Made by a program: the position numbers and the translations under genes. Positions 12,561-22,896 of a stretch of 64,000 nt of DNA are shown here, piece after piece. Under the pieces are notes generated by a model, which made no database searches, was not told the DNA's origin, and worked only from the letters and a program-made list of their open reading frames with translations. Numbering within the stretch: the first letter of the stretch is position 1; the number at the start of each line of letters is the position of its first letter. Source of the DNA: Linnemannia schmuckeri (taxonomy: Eukaryota > Mortierellomycota > Mortierellomycetes > Mortierellales > Mortierellaceae); the NCBI GenBank assembly GCA_029449235.1, contig JANATG010000015.1, forward strand, positions 682,001 through 746,000, written 5' to 3'.

Positions 12561-13121
12561 CCTCCTCCTTCTCCCTTCACTCACCTCCGTCTCCTTTTCC
12601 TGCACATAAAAACACACCGATATAACACTCATTTATTTCTCTGCAGTCTAATTTTAGGCCCACTAGCATTCTAATTGCATAGACAAGCCCTTGTTCTAAG
12701 CTTATTATTGCTCTTCCCTCTCATTCATCCTGAACATAACCCCATCGTCCGTCAAACAGCCACAAACATCTTCTCATCCTCATCTCACATTCATCTCTCT
12801 TCTTCATCTTTTCTCATTCACTTCATTCACTCTTTTGTCTCCACTCCACCTCTTCTTCGTTCACCTTCGTGTTTATTTTTTTTTCTTTTGTTTTCCGCTC
12901 TTTGATTACCCTGATACCCTGATACCCCCCTCCTTCCCTTCTTCCCCCTGGACAATTCGTTCCAAAATCTCTGGATCCCGTTCTTTGTACCACCAAACTT
13001 CATACAGCTAAAAAGACTTGCTACTTCCCCGAACACTCCGACCGGACAACTTTCTCTTCCAACTACTACCACAACCACCACCACCCTCAACCTTATACTC
13101 ACACATATACATCGCGTCCAG

Positions 13122-14602
13122 ATGCCCCCATTCGAGTCTTCAGAGGTGCTGCCTATCCAGCTGCCCATGCAGCCTATCAACATGTCGCGTCGGCGAACAT
13201 CCCGTATCATCCCTCGCTCAGACATCATTGCAGCAGCAACAACCGCCATCATCGACATCGATACCCTCAAGGACAGCACCACGTTATCTTCACTAGGACG
13301 ATCGGGAAAGATCAGCACTACTGCTGCCTCGGCACCTTCTTCTGGAACTGGTTCTTCAGAGTCGGGCAACAGCAGCACCATCAATGCTTCCCCCTTGACT
13401 TGGCTTTCAAGGATCATTCTCAAGGCAGAAAAGAATGAGCGCCTTCATTATCACTCTAACGGCCGCCATCATCATCACCATCATCACCATCACCATGGAC
13501 ATGGACACCGCCGGACGTTGTCAAGTTCTCAGCCCCTGATCAAGCAGCTCTTCAGCAAGGCCACCGTCGTCACATTAGAGCAGAAATACGCAACCGTTCA
13601 ATGGGCTGGTACGTTCATAATCCATCACACGCCTTTCCTCCTTTCCCTTCCATCACGTCCCTCTTCCTTCTTTTTGGCATTACCAATCGCAAGAAAGCTC
13701 GTTCTATTCTCAGGGTTTCCTTACCTTTTCCTTGGAATGCTTTCCAAAAAGCCCCTCCACTTGTTCTCAAGAAGCAAACAAACCCCTGTACCTGCCACAA
13801 TTTTTCCATCTGCAGCTCAATTGTGCTATCTTACCGTCATTCTTTTCTCGATTGCCTGTACTCTTATCGCAGTTACCATCTCTACCCTCTTTCTCAGACA
13901 TGCACTTCACGTCAAAACAAACAAAGAAACAAGTACAAACAAAGACCAGAGCAAAAAACTAACCTCAATGCCCTGCGTCTCTTTACTATCTGAATGAACA
14001 AAAAAATAGCCGAGTTCTACTGCACAATCAGTTCACCATGCTTCGCTCTCCCCATCCTTCTCTATCTCGACCCAACTTTCCGCTGGTCAGCACCCGAGAT
14101 CCACATCACCCATCTTGCCATCTTCCTCTCGATCATCACTGCCATGACCTCGACCCTCTACCACGCCACCCTCTACAAGATCTTCTCCTCCCTCGACGCA
14201 TGCTTCGCCACCATCATGTTCTACCTCAACACCATCCACCTCCTCAGATCTCTCCCTGAACCTCACGCAAGTATGCTTCCTGAATTGATTGGATCTGTCA
14301 TTTACTGGGACTGGACACCCTATGTGATGTGCACAGGCATGATTGCCCTATTTGTCATTTCGTGGAAAAAGACTGCCATGCTGTCGTTGCTGTTGATGGT
14401 CTCGATGATCCCTGCCACTATTTGGGGTTTTGTTGCGCATGAGTGCTGGATGGGTCTGGGCTTTGGATTGTTGGGTCTGTCCATGTTTGCATTGGACCGG
14501 TTTAAGTTCTTTTGTGGACACTCCTACTGGCATCTGGCTGGAGGTTTGAGTCTGTGGTATGGTGTTTCTAGCCTTGCCCTTTCTCAGCCCGCTGCCTTCT
14601 AA
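13122..14602 (+). CDS. Seven-helix CREST superfamily protein (alkaline ceramidase/PAQR/TMEM8-like)
   Basis: Two exons, 13122-13608 and 14010-14602, give 359 residues. The intron (GTACGT...ATAG, 401 nt) interrupts a codon at phase 1 and rejoins as VQWAAEFYCTISS. Residues 1-160 are a disordered Ser/Thr/Ala-rich extension with a run of ten histidines at about 115-124. Residues 163-359 form a compact set of about seven membrane helices. Within them lie the hallmarks of the CREST hydrolases: a Ser-x3-His motif (STLYH, S210/H214), an Asp in the next helix (SSLDAC, about 224) and a final His-x3-His (HSYWH, H333/H337). In known family members these bind a catalytic metal and cleave amide or lipid bonds. 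I infer a membrane amidase or receptor-like hydrolase, possibly acting on ceramide, but the substrate cannot be assigned. The N-terminal His tract is unusual. Confidence 0.75.
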
Positions 14603-15753
14603 GCATACCCCTTTACAGAAACCTGTTCTGTTTAATTAAAAAAATTGTATTATTACCATTAAACCGTTGCTTGTTGTGTTTGCTGATTTTTTTGTCAATG
14701 CGGACAAAGTCCGAGGTGAACTGCTCTCAAAAGCAAAAAAAAAAAAGTTGGGCGAGTGTCTGATTGCAGAAACCATTACTGTGCAATAATCGTACATGGA
14801 CGCGATACATTAAAATGGAAGGTGTTTGATAAAACAGCTTGTGAACCTCTTATTGTGGCGTTGTTTACCCTCGCCGAACGCAAGGCAAAGGCATCTCCTC
14901 AACTTAACTGACTCGCGTTAAAAAAAAGGTGCCAAAAAAACGGTCAAAAAAAACGTGGACATTAGCCTCTTGATACAAAATTCGTGTTCGAAGACGAACT
15001 TCATAAAATATCAGCCTATATCGTCGTATGTGGAATATGTGATTCGGTTGCCTGCTTTTGAAGTGGTTTCTGTATTTTGCCGTTGTGAACAGATCCTAGA
15101 AAACTGACCCTATTTCCACATGCTTTCTTGTGTTAACGAAATTGCATCTACAAATCCACAAACGAGTGTGTGTGCAGTCAACAAGGGAGTGGCGGAGAAA
15201 GAGGATGGACAGAGAACCTATCATTGACGTTTCTTTTAATATTGAGAACCGAAAAAAAGTCAACAATAACCACAACAAGGCGACGATCTCTTCAGCCTTT
15301 TGCCCTATTTCCAGGATGAGCTTCTGCTCAATTCATAGACATATTTTCTCGCTCCTTGGAATGAAAATAATGGCAGCATAAAAATTCAACGACAATAAGA
15401 TAGATCTTTGTCTGCGACTCTCTGTCTTTTATGACCCTCAAGGAACCGATTGCCAGTCTCATATAAGCCTGCTGTTTTCTTTCTCCCTTCCCTCCTTACC
15501 ATAAAGAAAAAGAATATCTGGTGTGCGCCACCAAAATGTTTCGGCTTTTCTCTTTCCCTCCCTGGGCTATAAAACCTCCTTGTCCCTGTAAAAACTCAGC
15601 CCACGATCGAACTTCATTTCTCCTTTTTAGCTTTCCCTCTTCTCTCTTCCTTTTTTCTCGACGTCCTTTCTTTCCTTTCTTTCCATTCTCTCCACCTTCT
15701 TTTGCAAGAAACAGCAACCTCGCGAACACACACACATACACACGCTCGCAACC
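14603..15753. other. Intergenic region, no gene seen
   Basis: The 3' flank of the CREST gene is AT-rich. From about 15480 a pyrimidine-rich leader precedes the uncertain gene starting near 15754. The small frame at 15130-15381 has no protein-like features. Confidence 0.55.
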
Positions 15754-16812
15754 ATGCTTCCACAGCAACAAACTACCTCTCTGAACTCTTACACTCATTC
15801 CTACCTTTGCTCTACGCGCCTTCCCTCTCATTCCTCGCAACCAACCAATATGCATACACACGATCAGGACTGGATCCCAGCCGCACCCCGCACTCAGACG
15901 TACGAGTCCCCTTGGACCCATGAGAGCATTATTCCCCAGCAGGAACAACAGCAACAACCAAGATGAACGACGGCCTCAGCCTCGGTACTAACAACACTAC
16001 CTACTATTTCAACAACGGCTACCCCACTACTGTGATAGCTACTCCTACAACGACTACCCCCACTACTATTACCCTGCTGTCACCATCACGCAAACGATAA
16101 CCTCTTTTGCCGCCACGGAAACGACAATGACTTTCCGCGCCTTCGCAGCGTCACTCAAGTCGAGCCCGTTCTACTACCGTCACTTCTCTCAAAAGCAACA
16201 GCAGCTGCAGACACAAGAAAGCGGATATTTGGAGACAATCATCACTATCCAGGCATGAACCCTGGCGAGTATCGCTCACTTCCCTCATCGCCTGAGGTCA
16301 GCCTGACTGACTAAAACGTTTTGTCCCAACAGCAACAATAACAAGCCCATGGGCGCGTGGGTGATAGCTACGTAATCGACAATAACAGCAATCTCTACCG
16401 TACCGGCATGGACACCACCATGCACAAGCCCATGTCAGACCCGCCACTCTCACCACCACCATCACCAGCAGCAGTAGTGCCGCCATCTCACAGCTCTGGC
16501 TGCAACAGTCTCCTCTTGACCAAGGCATACTGTCCTTTCGAGTCCGATCCCGACGACATTTGGTATAAGCGTTTGCTGGAGGAGGAGGAGTCCGTTGAGA
16601 CAAAGAGGTACCTTGCAATTTTCTTCAACTTTGTTGCATATGGGAGATATAAGACAGAGCTGAAAAAGATTGGGTATGAGAAGAAGCAAAAGCTTGAAGC
16701 AAGGGCTAGGGCCATCACGAGGGCCAAGGCAGAAGGACAAGCCAAGTTCCAGGACAAGGCCTACAACAAGATCATAGACGCGATTACAGAGGTTCTCTTC
16801 AGTCGTTTGTGA
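15754..16812 (+). CDS. Uncharacterised gene of unresolved structure (multi-exon or decaying)
   Basis: Protein-like sequence continues across this kilobase but changes frame. Segment A starts with ATG at 15754 (MLPQQQTTSLNSYTHSY...). A well-formed intron 15900-16038 (GTACGA donor, TACTAAC at 15986-15992, GATAG acceptor) would remove three stops and join it to segment B, an open Tyr/Gln-rich frame (SYNDYPHYYYPAVT) that runs into TGA at 16256. Segment C is in another frame (NHHYPGMNPGEYRSLPSSP) and is interrupted by TAA at 16312 and 16339. An in-frame 99-nt intron 16269-16367 (GTATCG...GATAG) would skip both. Segment D, to the stop at 16812, is the best part: an acidic segment (FESDPDDIWYKRLLEEEE) followed by a Lys/Arg/Ala-rich helix with ITRAKAEGQAKFQDK. 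The B-to-C frame change near 16230-16256 remains unexplained. No family was recognised. It is either a real gene with an intron I have not resolved or a gene with recent frameshift damage. Confidence 0.4.
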
Positions 16813-17322
16813 TCTTTTTTATTTCCTATACCATTTTTTTTTTTTTTTTTTTTTCCAAATTGTCGATTTATAGAATTGCTCACGTCGCGACTCTTAATCC
16901 CTTTCTGCGCCTCCCAATCTTTTCACCAACACGTTCACGGCTCTCAAACGCATCATTCATATGCAAAAGTTTTTCCTTGGGCCTTTAAGCCCCTAATTAA
17001 AAATAAATCAAAACGCGCCGCTCCAGATTGACAACCATCCTTATAGAAGAAAAAGTGTCCCAGTTGCAAGTCTTTGGTCACAGGAGCGCCCTAAAGAGTA
17101 TGATGACCGAGCTCCTCTCATCGTGTACTTCAACACACATGAAGCCACGTCAAGTTCTTCCAGTGAGTCCATGAAGCCACCATGTTCCACCTTAGGGGAG
17201 CCTTAGTCTCTTCCCTTCTTGTCAATCAGTTGGCAGTCCAGAACACAAAAGCCGAATATTATGGTTGTACAGGCATGAGGCACGGTTGAAATAGTTGATT
17301 GAAGAAAAAAGAGTGAGATGCT
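16813..17322. other. Convergent intergenic region
   Basis: Sits between the 3' ends of the uncertain gene and the PAH gene. It contains a T run of about 22 at 16833-16854 and no supported coding sequence. Confidence 0.6.
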
Positions 17323-19701
17323 TTATGGCTGTGGAGGTGTCGGTACTGAAGATATGAAGTTTTTGAATCCTGCAAGTAGGTCGGGATGATTCCAGAAAAT
17401 GAGCGACACTTCAGAGTAGACCTAAAGATGTGGTTCAAGATATCCAAAAGAAATAGTTAATGAAGCGAACTGAATATGGCGTCCGTAATTCACGCCCTAT
17501 ATCCAAATGCCAACTGCACGAAAAATCCAAGAAGGGTTGTCTTACCTGATCGATTGTCCAGCCGTTGCGCTGGTACTTTTCCAGTGCGAAAATGAAACGA
17601 TCGTACATTGACATGTCGCTCTTGGCAGCGTGCTAGTTTTTTTTTGGTGGCAAAAAAGCATAATCTTGCGTTAGATCAAAATCCTCGCAAGTTTCTTGCA
17701 TGCAAGTCCGCACATTCGAGACAAAGGCGAGGAAGGTAAGGTATACCTTGACAGATTGAATGAACTCCTTGGCGTCGATAAAGTCCTGAGATACGACCAA
17801 CTCTTCCGGTGGGGCTTTTGATATGATCCTGGGCTCCGTCACTTCACAATCTGCAATCACCGCTGGCAAGAACTTGTGAAAGCGCTGCAGTAAATGAGGG
17901 TGGTACCGCAAGATAATCGACACGTAAAAGTAAAGCTATGATATTCCAAGGTAAATACCAAAGGATGTTAGCTTTCTGCTCAAGTAACATACTGTATCCT
18001 TATGTCGATCCGTGCTAAGACAGAGATGATGGTGCTGAAGACGTACGTTGGAGTATGAACTGTCCTTTTTGAAGTTCCTCAGCAATGTGATCAAGTGTTG
18101 GTACATGTCCGGCTCTTGCTGGGAACGTTCCTATAAGAAAGGAGCACAAAGCAAAGTCGATTCGGGTCAGCTCATCTTCCTTGTAATTTTCATCCTGTCA
18201 ATAGTTGCTAATCTTTGCCCTATTGTTCATCCGTGTTGTGTATATACCTTGATCAAGCTCAGAAAATCAGCCGCTTCTAAGGTCGCCAATCGAGCGAGTA
18301 GACAACAAGAAAGAATGAAAATGGGAGAGTGTGTCAGAGTGAAAAAGCGTCGAATGCCGCCAGAGAGCGTTAGCGTGTCCCTTTTGGAATCCCAATCCAT
18401 GACGTTCTGAACCCTCTTCTCACCTGGAGGCGCCACGGCAGCAGGTGCCGGTATCTGTGCTACTGGTGCCTTGTAATCCGAGTACATCATAGGCTAGAAA
18501 CGAACAATGAAAGGGAGGGGTCATGAGTTAGAACAATGCTCAGGTGATTGGTTCACAGAATCATCAAAACGCTTCATCGAAGAGTCCATGTAGTTCAGGC
18601 AGTCAATTATCTACATACTGGTACCAAATGGTTCAAAACCTCCTGCGTCTCCGGGATGAACTCCTTGAATCCAAGCAATAAGTCTGGCTGGTCCTGGAAA
18701 AGAGTCATCACAGTGCGAACGAGCTCCTCTGCCGGGATGCTAATTACAAACAAAGTAGGAGAGGAATTCGATACCCAATTAAAACCAGTAGCATGCCAAG
18801 TGAAGAACAATATCGTTTGGAGATCACATATATTAACATATAGTCATTGATGGTGCTTGATGAAGACTTACATCAAGCTGTTGTAGCTTTCCAGGACGGT
18901 CATAAAGTCCTTGTAGACCTGAGGGTTGTTTTCGTAAGCTTTTTTGACAGAGCTGACATAGTCGACAGCGCTCTTGTACATGGGAGTGTCCTGTGGCGTA
19001 ATTCCTGCTGCTGCCGCACTCAGAACCGCTGACGAAGTCGTTCCATGAAGATGAAGACTAACAAAAGCACAAGGACGAAAGTTGAAGGTGAAAGAAAAAG
19101 AGAACAGAGACCATACGTTAGGTACGTCAATCCGATCCAATGCGGCGTTGTTTGCTCGTTATTGTTCAAAGTAAAAATAAGAGCAGATCCCGCATGTGCA
19201 TTACAATTGCCACGATATATTCCATGACAAAGATATACAGGTCCAAAAATAACAAGCCGGGCAAATAAACGACAATCAAAGCAAAACAACATGCTGCCAA
19301 GGAGGCCTAATTGTCTCCACACAAAGACGACAATAAACTTACTCGTTGCCACGCGAGTTGTTTTGAGACAGGGAGACCAATTGCTGCGCAATGGCCATCC
19401 GGGCATCGGGTTGAGCCTGCTGCTGTTGTTGTTGGGATTGCTGGTCCATGGCTGCGATATTGCTCTGGACCGCACTTGTGATATCCGACATGAGCATGTC
19501 GATGTTGTGGACTGAGGTAGGAACGGCCGAGTTGGTGTTGCTGGTGCTGCCGCTAGTGGGCACTCGAGCATTGGTGCCACTCAAGGCGAGTGTGATATCA
19601 TTGGCAGTAGCGTCCAAAGGGGTCCCAGCGAGTGAGCGAGCAAACGAGGCAGCAACACTGGCATCGTCCTGTTCCTTGGAAGAATCCCGAGGTGCGCTCA
19701 T
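17323..19701 (-). CDS. PAH-repeat protein, Sin3-like but lacking the HDAC-interacting region
   Basis: Nine exons on the minus strand: 19701-19343, 19057-18872, 18739-18619, 18493-18424, 18276-18248, 18130-18047, 17935-17747, 17632-17546 and 17421-17323. They join without frame breaks into 407 residues. Residues 1-119 are Ser/Thr/Gln-rich. Three paired-amphipathic-helix modules follow. PAH1 reads SAVDYVSSVKKAYENNPQVY, then LFQDQPDLLLGFKEFIP. PAH2 reads AADFLSLIKERSQQEPDMY, then ILRYHPHLLQRFHKFLP. PAH3 reads DAKEFIQSVK and MSMYDRFIFALEKYQ, then IFWNHPDLLAGFKNF, and the stop comes nine codons later. In Sin3 corepressors, PAH domains bind short helices of transcription factors and a following region binds histone deacetylase; that region is absent here. 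I infer a nuclear adaptor or competitor of Sin3. Every intron could be placed with standard GT-AG ends. Divergent from PLP2. Confidence 0.8.
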
Positions 19702-20577
19702 GGTTGTGTGTGTGCTGGTGTTGATTATATGGTGATTGTTGTTGTGTTGATAGTATTCGGAAAAAGGTGGATTGTGTCCTGATTGTTATGCCGGGGTGAG
19801 TTGCTGAGAAGGAGGCACTGACGAGCAAGGAAGAACAGGTCGGTGATCCACTTGGGCAAAAATGAAAGATTTGAAGAGCGGGTCTAGTGAGCAAGCCTAT
19901 GACCAGAAAGAAAAAAAGACAAAAGGTGGTTTGACACGCGTGAGACGGTGAGCAATTGAAATAGAGGAAGCAAGGCGGACACATTGGTTGTTTGTTGTTT
20001 GTTGTTGCTTGTTCACAATGGGTAGAAGAGAAGTAAAGTGCGACATGGAGAAGACTCTTACCAATTGACGATGGAGCACTGAGGTGGAGCGAGTTCGGTT
20101 GATCCTGACAAGAGACTTTCGGGGGGATAAGTTTTTGAGCAGAAGACAAGAGGGAAATATTATGGAAGAGGGCAAAAAAGAAAAAAAAAGAAAAAAAAAG
20201 AAAACAAGGGTTCTGAGTGAGTGAAAAGATGGGAAGTGGGAAATGTGTGTTCGAGAGACTTGCAAGAGTAGAAAAAAAAAAAAAAAAAAAAAAAGTGCCG
20301 CACGAAGATAAAAACAAGTTGCATCTCCTGGGGATTGAACTCAAGCCACACCCCTTAAGCTACTCGTTCTAATTCTCGCTATTCCCACTCCTCATGAAGG
20401 ATTGGTGTCGGTTTGCTGATCCAGCCAATCATCGCTCTCCTTCCCAGGTTCAGTCTTAATTAATCTCTGCAGCCTGATACCAAAAAAAGGCACTTGTTCA
20501 AGCACCTTCTCTTCCTTTCCTTTCCATCACCTTTTCCTCACCTTCTCCTTAGACGACCATCACCCGTATTTCCAACA
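19702..20577. promoter_or_regulatory. Divergent intergenic region between the PAH gene and PLP2
   Basis: 876 bp with purine-rich tracts and A runs at about 20167-20199 and 20271-20294. Both flanking genes read outward, so promoters for both must lie here. A minus-strand open frame across 19598-20344 is Phe/Ser low complexity and is probably leader. A tRNA-like fragment near 20322-20375 is described in the findings. Confidence 0.5.
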
Positions 20578-21878
20578 ATGGCCAATAACCATGACGAAGA
20601 CACTGAATGGAACGACATTCTCCGCGCTAAAGGCATTATCCCCAAGAAGGAGGAGATCACAGAGGCCGACATCGTCGACATGATTGACGAGGCCATCGCA
20701 AAACGCGACGCAAAGAATTATGAACAAAAGACCGTCGACGAGCTGGACGAACTCTTGGACGAGGATAACGAGGAGGACGAGCGCATGTTGATGGAATACA
20801 GGTAACCTTATCACTTTTTGTTCTCGTTGATCGCCTTGTGCCTACTTTGTCGCTGTTTTCTTGGTCTGAAAGAAACATTCCAAGGACTTCTAAAAATGTT
20901 CCGCCATGGCTCAATTGCTCACCTTGCTGGTCTATCTTTACACACATTTTTTGTTACTAGACAGCAGAGACTGAACGCTATCAAGCAAGAGATGTCCGAG
21001 GACAAGTTTGGCGAGATCCAGCACATTTACAAGACGGATTTCGTCCGCGAGGTGTCAGACGCAAGCAAGGAAGTCTGGGTCGTCGCTTACCTCTACAAAG
21101 AATAGTACGTCCCTTTCACGTCAAGGTTACTGCCGCCGCATTCATTGTTGCTCCTTTTCAGAGTCTCCATCCCAATGGCTTCTAACTCGTTACTTCTATC
21201 ATCGTTTCACGAAAATAGTCTGCCAATCTGCAAACTGATGGGAGCACACTTGGCAACAGTCGCTGCAAGGAACAGGTCGACAAAGTTTGTCAAGATCATT
21301 GGAGACCAGTGCATTCCCAACTACCCCGACCGCAACCTGCCCACCCTTCTGATCTATGGCGACGGAGACGTCAAGGGCCAGCTCGTCGGCGCCGCACAAC
21401 TCGGTGGACTCAACATGAAGCCAGAAGGTGCTTTTTTCTTATTCCTTTTGTGTCGTTTTCGGGGTTATGTGACTCTTGGCGCTTTTATAGGCCATTGCAC
21501 GCTGTTGGGTCCATTTTCAGCCATTTTCAACCTTCCTTTAACTAACCATCTCGCTTTTTGTTTCTTTAAATGTCACAACGATAGATATTGAGGCATACCT
21601 CCGTCGTGTGGGTGCCATCAAGGCCCCAGAATCAAGGGCGGCCAAGTCTGAGGAGGTAAATCATCAACAAGCAAAAAGCGACACAAGCAACAATTGATCA
21701 CGCAGGAGTCAAATAATTGATTTTCGCTCTTGCAAAATCACACTTCGGATATACGCACACACTAACAATCGACCTTTTTCCATGTTTTCTTCGCCAATAG
21801 ATCAAAAAGTCTTCAATCCGCAGTTCAGCAGTAGCAGCCCTCAGTGACGACGACGAATACGAAAGCGACGATTACTAG
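20578..21878 (+). CDS. PLP2: Phosducin-like protein 2 (PLP2/PDCL3 type)
   Basis: Five exons: 20578-20801, 20961-21104, 21219-21427, 21585-21655 and 21801-21878, giving 241 residues, the usual size of PDCL3. The start at 20578 gives MANNHDEDTEWNDILRAKGI; the WNDILR-KGI(I)P motif is the family's N-terminal signature. An acidic helical segment follows, then a thioredoxin-like fold (SKEVWVVAYLYKEYLPICKL, RSTKFVKIIGDQCIPNYPDR, LPTLLIYGDGDVKGQLVGAA). The C-terminal tail is acidic (SDDDEYESDDY), also typical. Members are cytosolic co-chaperones of the CCT/TRiC chaperonin, assisting actin and tubulin folding, and PLP2 is essential in yeast. All introns have canonical ends and restore the frame exactly. 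Confidence 0.93.
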
Positions 21879-22056
21879 ACTTCCTCCTCTCTATCGAAAT
21901 TATCATCATTTTTCAAAACGAAAACACTCGAAAGTCCTTGGCTCTTTATTTATATCGTTTGCTGACCTTTTCCGTCATGATTTTTTCATTGAATACTGCT
22001 CAGCGAATAGTTGTGGCTACTATTGTTATTGATGTTATTGGTGTGAATGTTGTATT

Positions 22057-22698
22057 CTATGCGCGCTCCTTGCCCTTGGAAGCTCTGTACTCAACCTCCT
22101 CGGGTTCGTCTTCCAAGTCGTCCAAGTCTGCCGCCAAATCCATTGGTGCAATGTAAACATCCTCCCATGCTCCAGCTAGTATATACATGAGCAACAACAT
22201 ATGTTCTATGTTAGTTCCTTAAACTTTACAACACAAAGCAACTCTACATATAACAAAATACAAGCAAGAATCTTTACAAGGGGTCTTGAAGACCATGGCA
22301 ATAATCTGCTGGTCGACGAGTCCCGAATTCGCCAAAGTCTTGGAGTCGACAAGGTCGACCGGTCGGCTGGTGTTCTTGTAGTCAAAGAGGTGAATGTCTG
22401 CAGGGTGTGTGATAGCTGCCGCAGACTCGTCTCGTTCCTTGGTCGATGAAAGCGCCTTGATGATCCTTTGCTTCAGCGTCAAGACTGTGTCTGCGTTTGG
22501 GTTAGCTGTGTTCACAAAGATTGTCTGCGTGTTGCGCTTGACTCGGTAATACTGAGACGTGGCCTAAAGTTGAAGGGAAATAAGGAGCGTGGTCGTGGAG
22601 ATTAGTCAATGAACTTGACGCGCGTCGAATGCGATCACAATGTTTTTATGTCGCCGATGAAATAAACAAGGGTCTAGCATGAGCCTGTGCTTTACCAT
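22057..22698 (-). CDS. Elongin B-like ubiquitin-fold protein
   Basis: Three exons: 22698-22696 (the ATG alone), 22563-22278 and 22175-22057, giving 135 residues. The second exon begins GCCACGTCTC, so the protein starts MATSQYYRVKRNTQTIF. Elongin B has the same layout: a short beta hairpin with 'RxxxTIF', a helix with a conserved LK (DTVLTLKQRIIKAL), a 'xLFDY...LVDSKTLANSGLVDQQ' segment matching the elongin B LLDDGKTLGECG region, and an acidic C-terminal tail (DLDDLEDEPEEVE). In animals elongin B pairs with elongin C in transcription elongation and cullin ubiquitin ligases. Here the assignment rests on layout and motif spacing, not strong identity. The intron of 132 nt directly follows the start codon (ATG|GTAAAG...TTTAG) and has a GACTAAT-type branch point. 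Confidence 0.65.
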
Positions 22699-22896
22699 TG
22701 TTGTAGTTGTCGAGACCGAGAGGGCGGCTGTTGATGTAAACAATGATGTGAAAAGTGTGAAAATGAATGATAAGAAAGGAAGAAGAAAAAGTGAAAGAAA
22801 TGCTTTTCAAGGGGGAAAGGAAGTCAATTTTGTTCCAACAAAAGAAACAGGACTGTTCAAAGGTAAATGGTGGCGTACTGGACCAAGTGAGAAAGT

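Larger units (their letters stand above)
2251..13121. other. Gene desert of about 10.9 kb
   Basis: I found no frame with convincing protein-like composition here, although most of the remaining window has a gene every 2-3 kb. The DNA is dominated by strand-asymmetric purine or pyrimidine tracts, homopolymers and microsatellites: A runs at about 3259, 4871 and 11018, (TC)n at about 5095-5122, a period-10 array at 5691-5754, (ATT)n at about 6277-6305, poly-T at about 12110-12143 and (CTTT)n at about 12405-12455. Weak open frames at 7909-8097 and 9225-9779 were considered but lack recognisable features. It could hold long UTRs, non-coding RNAs or regulatory DNA for the flanking genes. Confidence 0.6.

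Noticed and set aside
19598..20344. 248-codon minus-strand open frame overlapping the PAH gene start
   Set aside because: Phe/Ser/Cys-rich and overlapping the true first exon in another frame; its composition reflects A runs in the leader.
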